From Pseudoxanthomonas sp. YR558 (GTDB lineage: Bacteria > Pseudomonadota > Gammaproteobacteria > Xanthomonadales > Xanthomonadaceae), in NCBI RefSeq assembly GCF_900116385.1, contig NZ_FPCI01000002.1, positions 806,001 to 870,000 of the forward strand: a stretch of DNA of 64,000 nt. Direction: 5' to 3'. Position numbers and translations under genes: made by a program. Under the pieces are notes generated by a model. The model saw nothing but the letters and a program-made list of their open reading frames with translations. It had not been told where the DNA came from and did not search any database. Below are positions 57,432 to 64,000 of the stretch, in pieces (positions within the stretch are counted from its first letter, which is position 1; every line of letters starts with the position of its first letter).

Positions 57432-59537
57432 TTACCAGATCACGACCTGCTGGTCGCCACCGCGCATCATTGCGTCGCCGGCCTTGCAGGAGAACGCCGC
57501 GGCGAACGTCGGCAGGTTCGACGGCGCACCGATGGCGCGGAACTGCGCCGGGGCGTGCTCGTCGGTGGCGATGCGGTTCTTCAGCTCTTCCGGGGTGAAG
57601 TTGCGGCGCCACACCGTGGCCCAGTTGAGGAAGAAGCGCTGGTCGCGGGTCAGGCCGTCGGTCTTCGGGTCCGGCGTGCCTTCGGTGGCCTTCTTCATCG
57701 CGTCGTAGGCCGTGGCCAGGCCGCCCAGGTCGGCGATGTTCTCGCCCAGGGTGTGGTTGCCGTTGATCTTCTGGCCGTCGGCGGTGCGGTAGCCGTCGAA
57801 CTGCGCCACCAGCTTGCCGGTCAACGCCTTGAAGCCCTTGGAATCGGCTTCGCTCCACCAGTTCTCGAACTTGCCGGTCGGGCCGAAGCGACTGCCCTGG
57901 TCGTCATAGCCGTGGGTCATCTCATGGCCGATCACCGCGCCGATGCCACCGTAGTTCATTTCATCCGTGGCGTTCGGATCGAAGAACGGCGGCTGCAGGA
58001 TAGCGGCCGGGAACACGATCTCGTTCTGGAACGGGTTGTAGTACGCGTTGACCATCTGCGGCGGCATGCCCCATTCGGTCTTGTCGACGGGTTTGCCGAT
58101 CTTGCCCAGGTCGAACTTGTAGTTGAACTCCTGCGCGGCCAGCACGTTGCCGATGTAGCTGTCGCGGCTGGTGGACAGGCCGGCCCAGTCGCGCCACTTG
58201 TCGGGGTAGCCGATCTTGGTCGTGAACGCGGCCTGCTTCTCCGTCGCCTTGGCCTTGGTTTCGTCGCTCATCCAGGCGAGGTTCTGAATGCGCGCCTTGA
58301 GCGCGGCGCCCAGATTCGCGACGAGGGTTTCCATCTTGGCCTTGGCTTCCGGCGAGAACGCGACCTTCACGTACATCTGACCCAGCGCTTCACCGCTCTG
58401 GTTCTCGATGGTGGACAGTACGCGCTTCCAGCGGGGTTCGATTTCCTTCTGGCCGCGCAGCGTCTTGTTGTAGAAGTTGAACTGCTCGTTGGCGAACGCG
58501 TCGCTCAGGTAAGGAGCGGCGCCATCGACGGTGTGGAAACGCAGGTACGCGCGCCACGTCGCCGCATCGGTATCGCCGAGCATCTTGCTGACTTCCTGGT
58601 GGAAGGACGGGATGGCCAGCGAGAACTGCTGCAGGCCGGTCACGCCTTGCGATTCGAGGAACTTGGTCCACGAGAAATTCGGCGTCAGCTTGTCGGCGTC
58701 CGCGACGGACACCATGTTGTTGTACAGGCTGACATCGCGCGACAGGTCTTCGCGCGATTTGGACGCCTTCGCCAGGCGCGTTTCGAAGGCCATGATGCCG
58801 GTCGCCTGCTTCTGGGCGTCGGCAGTGGCCACGCCGGACAGTTCCAGTACCTTGGCGATGTGCGCCACGTAGGCGTCGCGGATGTCCTTCTTGTCGGCGT
58901 CGAAGTAGTAATTCTTGTCCGGCAGGCCCAGGCCGCCCTGCATGGCCACCGCGGTGTTCATGTCGGGATTGCTGAATTCCGGCAGCGCGCCGAAGCCGAA
59001 CAGGAAGTTCTGTCCCTTGGCCGCCGTCTGCTGGAGGTACGCCACGATGGCGTCCTTGTCCTGCAGGCCGTCGATCGACTTCAGCATCGGCACGATCGGC
59101 TCGATGCCCTGTGCGTTGGCCTTGGCTTCATCCATGCCGGTCGCCCAGAGGTCGCCGACGATCTTCTCCACGCCGGTCGCACCGGCGTGTGCAGCGGCCT
59201 GCTCGGCCAACTGCTTCTGCACGGCGGTGGAACGCTCGTCCAGCATCTCGAAGGCGCCCCAACTGGTGCGGTCGCTCGGGATCGCATTGGCGGCCAGCCA
59301 CTTGCCGTTGGCGTAGCCGGCGAAGTCGGCGCAAGCATTCTTGGTGGTGTCGAGGTCGGCGATCTGGAAGCGGTTGACGCCCGGCAGGGTGCTTTCGTCC
59401 AGCTTGAGTTCCAGCGCGTCAGGCGCTTTCGCGGCCGTGTCGGCGGCCGGGGCGGCCTCTTCCTTCTTGGCGCACGCGGCCAGTGCGGCGGCCACGGCGA
59501 GCGAAAGCATCAGGATCTGGGGTTTGCGGGCAATCAC
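57432..59537 (-). CDS. M13-family zinc metallopeptidase, lipoprotein
   Basis: A 701-residue PepO/neprilysin-like oligopeptidase anchored by a lipobox (ALAACAKK). The N-terminal M13_N domain begins KNACADFAGYANGKWLAANA. The catalytic part is complete: NAYYNPFQNEIVFPAAILQP, the zinc motif VIGHEMTHGYDDQGSRFG, the third ligand in TLGENIADLGGLATAYDAMK and the C-terminal FSCKAG ... QQVVIW. It would degrade peptides in the periplasm or at the outer membrane. Upstream neighbour and likely paralogue of the inactive copy. Confidence 0.95.
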   Translation of the reverse strand: MIARKPQILMLSLAVAAALAACAKKEEAAPAADTAAKAPDALELKLDESTLPGVNRFQIADLDTTKNACADFAGYANGKWLAANAIPSDRTSWGAFEMLDERSTAVQKQLAEQAAAHAGATGVEKIVGDLWATGMDEAKANAQGIEPIVPMLKSIDGLQDKDAIVAYLQQTAAKGQNFLFGFGALPEFSNPDMNTAVAMQGGLGLPDKNYYFDADKKDIRDAYVAHIAKVLELSGVATADAQKQATGIMAFETRLAKASKSREDLSRDVSLYNNMVSVADADKLTPNFSWTKFLESQGVTGLQQFSLAIPSFHQEVSKMLGDTDAATWRAYLRFHTVDGAAPYLSDAFANEQFNFYNKTLRGQKEIEPRWKRVLSTIENQSGEALGQMYVKVAFSPEAKAKMETLVANLGAALKARIQNLAWMSDETKAKATEKQAAFTTKIGYPDKWRDWAGLSTSRDSYIGNVLAAQEFNYKFDLGKIGKPVDKTEWGMPPQMVNAYYNPFQNEIVFPAAILQPPFFDPNATDEMNYGGIGAVIGHEMTHGYDDQGSRFGPTGKFENWWSEADSKGFKALTGKLVAQFDGYRTADGQKINGNHTLGENIADLGGLATAYDAMKKATEGTPDPKTDGLTRDQRFFLNWATVWRRNFTPEELKNRIATDEHAPAQFRAIGAPSNLPTFAAAFSCKAGDAMMRGGDQQVVIW

Positions 59538-59774
59538 GGTCTACTCCGGCCCCGGGGAGGGGCAATGGAAAAAAGGAACCCCCGGGCGGGGGCGTGCGGG
59601 GACTCTACGCCTGCCCGCATAAGGGCAGGTGTGTCGAAGGTCATGGGTGGCACCACGGAAACCGGTGGTAGGCGCATCGCCTTCAGCCTCGCGCCATCGG
59701 CGGTGCAAAAACGGCCGATTTCGCCCCCTGGCAGGCGGCATACTCATCGGCCTCAGGCAGAGGAGGGCATCCCC

Positions 59775-61148
59775 ATGCAGGTTCATTTCCATGGCGCGGC
59801 CGGCGAGGTCACCGGCTCGATGCACCTGGTCGAAGCGGCAGGCAAGCGCGTGCTGCTGGATTGCGGCTTGATCCAGGGCAGTCGGGAGGCGGAGGCGCGC
59901 AACGCAGAGCCGTTCCCCTTCGGTCCGTCGACGCTTGATGCGCTGGTGCTCAGCCACGCCCACATCGATCACATCGGGCGCGTGCCGCTGCTGGTGAAGC
60001 GCGGGTTCCGCGGACCGATCTATACCCAGCAGGCCAGCGCCGAGCTGATGCGGATCATGCTGATGGATGCGGCCTCGCTCTCCGAATCGGAGGCCGAGCG
60101 CGCCAATCGACATCTTCGGAAGGGACAAATCCCGGCCGAACCCCTGTTCGCCGACGACGACGTGCAGCAGGCGATGCAGCAGGTGCAGCCACTGCCTTAC
60201 GACACGCGCACGACGATCGTGCCAGGCGTGGATATCGCCTTGCGCGATGCGGGCCATATCCTGGGTTCGGCAATCGTCGAACTCTGGGCCGACGGCCGCA
60301 AGCTGGTGTTCTCGGGAGACCTCGGCCCGAAAGGGACGCCGATCCTGCGCGACCCCGCCGTGGTGCGCCAGGCGGATCTTCTGCTGATGGAATCCACCTA
60401 CGGCGACCGCAACCATCGCGACCGCCCGGAGACCGTGCGCGAACTGGGCGACATCTTCGAACACGCTTGGCGCGATCGCGGCAATGTGCTCATCCCTGCG
60501 TTCGCGGTAGGACGCACGCAGGAACTGCTGTACTGGTTCGCACGCAACTGGGATGCGTGGAAGCTCGAGCGCTGGCGGATATTCCTCGACAGTCCGATGG
60601 CCGCCAAGGTGGTGAACGTCTACGCGCGCCACCATGGCCTGTTCGACGAAGATGCGCGCCGGGTGTGGTCGCAGTCGCCGAACCCGTTCCGGCTGCCGAA
60701 CCTGCATGTCGCGGAAACCACACAGCAATCGATGGCGATCAACCAGGTCGAGAACGGCGCGATCATCATCGCCGGCTCCGGCATGGCCAATGGGGGACGC
60801 ATCCAGCATCACCTGCGTTACAACCTAGGACGCCGCAATGCGCACGTGGTGTTCGTCGGTTACCAAGCCGAAGGCACGCTGGGTCGGCGGTTGGTGGATG
60901 GCGCGGCGTGGGCCCGCATCCATGGTCGCGACTATCGCGTCAATGCGCAGCGCCACACGGTGGGTGGGCTGTCCGCGCACACCGATCAGCATGGGTTGAT
61001 GGAATGGTACGGCCAGTTCCAACCCTCGCCACCGCTCGTGCTGGTGCACGGCGAAGACAAAGCCCGCGAAGCGCTCGCCGGCGAGATAGGCGAGCGGCAT
61101 GGGGCGACGGTGGAGCTGGCGCGTCCGGGAATGACGGTCGACGTTTGA
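59775..61148 (+). CDS. MBL-beta-CASP RNA nuclease-like protein
   Basis: A 457-residue CPSF73/RNase J-type metallo-beta-lactamase. The MBL part has GAAGEVTGSMHLVEAAGKRV, LDCGLIQG, SHAHIDHIGRVPLLVKRGFR, DAGHILGSAIVEL and FSGDLG; the beta-CASP insert has LLMESTYGDRNHRD and VLIPAFAVGRTQELLYWF; the RMMBL end has GSGMANGGRIQHHL and GGLSAHTDQHGLMEWYG. It probably cleaves RNA (possibly with exonuclease action); bacterial members are seldom characterised. The ATG at 59775 follows AGGAGGGC by 7 bases. The open frame running on from upstream is antisense shadow. Confidence 0.92.
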   Translation: MQVHFHGAAGEVTGSMHLVEAAGKRVLLDCGLIQGSREAEARNAEPFPFGPSTLDALVLSHAHIDHIGRVPLLVKRGFRGPIYTQQASAELMRIMLMDAASLSESEAERANRHLRKGQIPAEPLFADDDVQQAMQQVQPLPYDTRTTIVPGVDIALRDAGHILGSAIVELWADGRKLVFSGDLGPKGTPILRDPAVVRQADLLLMESTYGDRNHRDRPETVRELGDIFEHAWRDRGNVLIPAFAVGRTQELLYWFARNWDAWKLERWRIFLDSPMAAKVVNVYARHHGLFDEDARRVWSQSPNPFRLPNLHVAETTQQSMAINQVENGAIIIAGSGMANGGRIQHHLRYNLGRRNAHVVFVGYQAEGTLGRRLVDGAAWARIHGRDYRVNAQRHTVGGLSAHTDQHGLMEWYGQFQPSPPLVLVHGEDKAREALAGEIGERHGATVELARPGMTVDV

Positions 61149-61170
61149 GGTGACCGGGGGGCCGCGGCCC

Positions 61171-62880
61171 CTAAACGCGCGTGGCGGAAATGCCGACGGG
61201 TTCGTGTTCGCCGGTATGGCTGAAGCTGCGGTTACGGCCGGTTTGCTTGGCGCGATACAACGCGGCGTCGGCGCGGTCGAATACGTCCTCCGGGCCGAGG
61301 TCGTCCCCGGACTGGAAGGTGTGAATGCCGATGCTGGCGGTGAACGGCGGTGATGCGCTCGCATTCGCGCCATGCGGCTTGCGGCCAAGGTTGGCGAGGT
61401 CCACATGGATCGTGGTGGCGATGGTCGCTGCCGCCTGCGCCGAGGTTTCCGGCAGCAGCACGGCGAATTCATCCCCGCCCAGGCGCGCGACCAGATCGCG
61501 CGGGCGCCGCGCGCGGCTGCGCAACACGCGGCCCAGCGCCTTCAATGCCGCGTCGCCCACGGTATGCCCTTGGCTGTCGTTGAGCTGCTTGAAGTGATCG
61601 ATATCCATCACCAGCAGCGACAGCGGCTGGCCGCTGCGGCGCGCGACGCGCAATTCCTGATCCAACGCCTGATCGAAGCGCGAGCGGTTGGCCAAGCCGG
61701 TCAGCGCATCGGACTGGGCCTGTTTGTGAGTGCGACGCAGCAGCCGATAGATCCACAGCGACGCGCCCAGCGCGAGCACGAGCAGCGCCGGAACCGGCGA
61801 GAACCATGCGTGTCCGTAGCGCAGTAGCACCACCGACAGCACCACCGCACCGGCCATCGTCATCACGGTAGGCAACCACACTCGACGCAGGCCAGGCAGT
61901 GCGGACAGCAGCAGCGGCAGCGCCGCGAGCAATGCGGACAGCAGCGCCTGCCACCCTTCGCCCAACGGCGTGATGGCGGCATCTTTCAACAGCATGTTCA
62001 GCAGATTGGCCTGATAGTCCGCCCCGCTCATGCCGGCATTGAGCGGCTGCCCCGGCGCGCGCGCGTACTGGCCCATGCCGGTTGCATTCACGCCCACGAC
62101 GATCCAGTTGCCCCGTAATGTCGAGGGGGGAATGCGCTGGTTGAGCACGTCCGTGTAGGACACGTGCCGGAACGCATTGGGCGGTGAAGCGAAGGGAATG
62201 CGCACTTCATGGTCGCGCACCCAGTCGTCCTGGGCGGGGGCGGGTGCGTCCGTCGTCACCAGGCGCCGGCCCGGCAGCTCCGGTGCGCCGCCGTTGGGCT
62301 GATCGAGCTGCAACAGCGCCAGGGCCAGGGCAGGCCAATGCGGCGACCCCAGGCCGGCACGCAGGTACACGCTGCGCGCCACACCGTCTTCGTCGAGCAC
62401 CATCTCCGCGTGGCCCAGCGAGGCGGCCGAGGCCGCGAACTCCGGGATCGGCATCAGTTCCACGCTGGCGCCGTTGCGCTGGACGGGCTCGGCGAGCACT
62501 GGCAGCACTACACGGCCGCTGCGACTGATCGCGCGCGCCAACAGCGCATCCCCCTCGGGATCGAAGAGCGCGGGTTCCGACAGCAGGATGTTGAAGGCAA
62601 TGCCCTTGGTCTCCGCCAGGCGCAAGCGATCGACCAGTTGCGCATGCACGCGGCGCGACCACGGCCAGCGGCCTAGTTCGGCCAGGCTCTTCTGGTCGAT
62701 GTCGACCACGACGATGCGCGGGTCGGCCTCCGGTGCGGCACCGCGCACCAGCCGGTCATACACCCAGGCATCCGGTGTGGCCGTCAGGCCCGACAATGTC
62801 ACCAGCACCGCGAGCGCAGCCGCACCCACCGCCGTCAGCAGGCGGGGTTTCCACTTCGGCGCGGGCGCAGGGGTACTCAC
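61171..62880 (-). CDS. CHASE2-GGDEF diguanylate cyclase
   Basis: A 569-residue membrane sensor. One N-terminal span, an extracellular CHASE2 domain (DPRIVVVDIDQKSLAELGRW, GIAFNILLSEPALFDPEGDA, GNWIVVGVNATGMGQYARAP), three clustered C-terminal spans (about residues 305-375) and a GGDEF domain with the active core DLVARLGGDEFAVLLPE. The inhibitory site RPRD is present five residues before GGDEF, so it should be a feedback-limited active cyclase. The GTG start at 62880 overlaps the stop of the FecR-like gene by 4 bases, so both are one unit. Confidence 0.93.
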   Translation of the reverse strand: MSTPAPAPKWKPRLLTAVGAAALAVLVTLSGLTATPDAWVYDRLVRGAAPEADPRIVVVDIDQKSLAELGRWPWSRRVHAQLVDRLRLAETKGIAFNILLSEPALFDPEGDALLARAISRSGRVVLPVLAEPVQRNGASVELMPIPEFAASAASLGHAEMVLDEDGVARSVYLRAGLGSPHWPALALALLQLDQPNGGAPELPGRRLVTTDAPAPAQDDWVRDHEVRIPFASPPNAFRHVSYTDVLNQRIPPSTLRGNWIVVGVNATGMGQYARAPGQPLNAGMSGADYQANLLNMLLKDAAITPLGEGWQALLSALLAALPLLLSALPGLRRVWLPTVMTMAGAVVLSVVLLRYGHAWFSPVPALLVLALGASLWIYRLLRRTHKQAQSDALTGLANRSRFDQALDQELRVARRSGQPLSLLVMDIDHFKQLNDSQGHTVGDAALKALGRVLRSRARRPRDLVARLGGDEFAVLLPETSAQAAATIATTIHVDLANLGRKPHGANASASPPFTASIGIHTFQSGDDLGPEDVFDRADAALYRAKQTGRNRSFSHTGEHEPVGISATRV

Positions 62881-64000
62881 AGGGCGAGCAGTATGAGCAA
62901 CGCCCCCGCCCCAGCGCCAATCTTGCAGAGGCGGCAGGGTACTTCGACCACTTGAGGACGGGGGAAGGGACCCTCGAAGCCGTCCGCGTCGATGGTCTGG
63001 GCACGGAGGTACCAGGTGCCGCTACGCAGGCGGGGCAGGGTGATTTCGGCCTCGCTGACGGTCTCATCCACGGTCACTTCCCGGAAATCCGCGGTCCGCG
63101 ACATCTGGAAGCGGTAGCGCTGCCCCGGCTGGCCTGCGGGCCAGCGGAACGTCACGTGCCGTCTGTCCCCGGCTTCTGCGGCACTGCCGTCGATAGAGGT
63201 GACCTCGGCCAGCGGGCGCAGGGTGAAGGCGACCGCGTCCCCGAACGGCCCCGTCCTGCCGACGCGGTCCACGCTGCGGATACGCCAGATGTAATCGCCC
63301 GGCGGCAATTGCGGCAGCGCGGCCGACGTGGCGTCTTTCACGCGGGCGTGCGCGATCGGCTGCGAGAAGCCAGTGGCGCCCGCCACCTCGTAGTCGTAGG
63401 CCGCCGCGCCGGGGGCTTGGGTCCAGCTCAACGCAACGTCGGGAGTGCGCACGACGCTGGCCGCCACCGGCGCGATCGAATAGGGCGCTTGTAGCAATCC
63501 GTCCACCTGCAGTTGCGCCACCGCGTCGCGGCCTTCCAGCCCGCGGGCGTCGATCGCGCGCACACGCACGTGGTAACGGCCTTCCTCGAGCGGCGGCAGC
63601 GTGTAGCCGGGCGTGTCGACCAAGGAGTCCACTTGCAGGCTGTCGAAACGCACGTGTTCGCTAATCTGGACGCGGTACTGCTGCGCACCCGCCACGGCCG
63701 GCCAGGTCAGCGGTGCGCGCGTCACCTGCGGGGCGGGCACGAGCCCGGACAGGTCCGGCGCAGCCAGAAGGGCAACCGGTGTCACCGCGGCCTGATCGGG
63801 CGCCACCACGGCGCCGTATCCGCGTTGCACCAAAGCACGCTTCGCACCGGCGCTGACCGCCACCCGTCCTTCCAGTACTTCGGTCTGTGTGCCTGTCGCA
63901 TCGGCCTCCACGCGGAAGCGGGTACCACGCACGGCGGACGATGCGCTGGGCGTATCGACGATGAAGTTCGCGGCGGGACCGCGCAGGTGGCGTACATCGT
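62877..64000 (-). CDS. FecR-domain protein with Ig-like repeats (5' end outside window)
   Basis: The C-terminal 373 residues of an exported protein that continues beyond the window edge. The visible start (DVRHLRGPAANFIVDTPSAS, then RGTRFRVEADATGTQTEVLE) is the end of a FecR domain. Three fibronectin/Ig-like repeats follow, each ending with YHVRVRAIDARGLEG, YIWRIRSVDRVGRTGPFGD or WYLRAQTIDADGFEGPF. A hydrophobic tail (GAGAGALLILLAL) may anchor it. The pairing with a CHASE2 cyclase through a 4-base GTGA overlap suggests an input protein for that sensor. Confidence 0.85.
   Translation of the reverse strand, partial: DVRHLRGPAANFIVDTPSASSAVRGTRFRVEADATGTQTEVLEGRVAVSAGAKRALVQRGYGAVVAPDQAAVTPVALLAAPDLSGLVPAPQVTRAPLTWPAVAGAQQYRVQISEHVRFDSLQVDSLVDTPGYTLPPLEEGRYHVRVRAIDARGLEGRDAVAQLQVDGLLQAPYSIAPVAASVVRTPDVALSWTQAPGAAAYDYEVAGATGFSQPIAHARVKDATSAALPQLPPGDYIWRIRSVDRVGRTGPFGDAVAFTLRPLAEVTSIDGSAAEAGDRRHVTFRWPAGQPGQRYRFQMSRTADFREVTVDETVSEAEITLPRLRSGTWYLRAQTIDADGFEGPFPRPQVVEVPCRLCKIGAGAGALLILLAL

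Noticed and set aside
57090-61148. A 1352-codon open frame on the plus strand across both the M13 region and the beta-CASP gene
   Set aside because: Only the last 457 codons (from 59775) are a real protein. The rest is antisense to the M13 lipoprotein gene, has no family match and reflects high GC in the complementary frame.

Overview
The window is about 64 kb of GC-rich, densely packed chromosome from a gammaproteobacterium of the family Xanthomonadaceae. A Pseudoxanthomonas/Stenotrophomonas/Luteimonas-type genome is the best guess; genus cannot be settled by eye. Support comes from the Xanthomonas-style TonB receptors, a GumN-like protein, GTAG-type REP repeats, the FucP-family sugar transporter and the local gene orders. 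I see no rRNA operon, prophage, insertion sequence or CRISPR array. Most of the window is core chromosome with a few accessory islands.

Layout. 0-7.5 kb: end of ihfA, a MerR regulator, tRNA-Pro, a cupin, a GumN/TraB protein, dxs, an HNH nuclease, an acyl-CoA dehydrogenase and a lipoprotein. 7.5-16.3 kb: a beta-glucan/beta-glucoside utilisation locus (GH30, TonB receptor, GH3, sugar MFS transporter) with a LacI-type palindrome at the receptor promoter. 16.3-30.2 kb: small enzymes, a pseudouridine synthase, tRNA-Phe, yggX-mutY-ftsY, an orphan flagellar-rod-like protein, htpG, rsmD-coaD, a ferredoxin, ggt and two hydrolases. 30.2-36.7 kb: upp, then a phosphorus-scavenging island made of a TonB receptor divergent from a beta-propeller phytase, a purple-acid-phosphatase-like enzyme and an exported inorganic pyrophosphatase. 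Face-to-face PhoB-box-like sequences lie between the two arms. 36.7-45.5 kb: a class III aminotransferase with a divergent Lrp-type regulator, the queA-tgt-yajC-secD-secF run, and suhB divergent from trmJ. 46.4-49.4 kb: a periplasmic binding protein translationally coupled to a GGDEF-EAL c-di-GMP protein. 49.6-55.1 kb: ExoD and CorC/HlyC-type membrane proteins, a DUF47-PiT phosphate transporter pair, an ATL DNA-repair protein and a rhomboid protease. 55.2-64 kb: two M13 metallopeptidases, the downstream one lacking a zinc ligand, a beta-CASP nuclease, and a FecR/CHASE2-GGDEF pair cut by the window end.

How parts work together. The strongest integrated story is phosphorus. In the island, phytase and phosphatase would release phosphate at the cell surface or in the periplasm, the pyrophosphatase would split pyrophosphate, and the receptor would import a substrate or product across the outer membrane. 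Both arms carry 18-bp Pho-box-like sequences exactly 10 bp from -10-like hexamers. A third Pho-box-like sequence overlaps the putative -10 of the low-affinity PiT operon, an arrangement that would suit repression under phosphate starvation. The sugar locus likewise joins receptor, hydrolases and permease. REP elements of the GTAG type sit at three gene ends and supply the stop codon of two genes.
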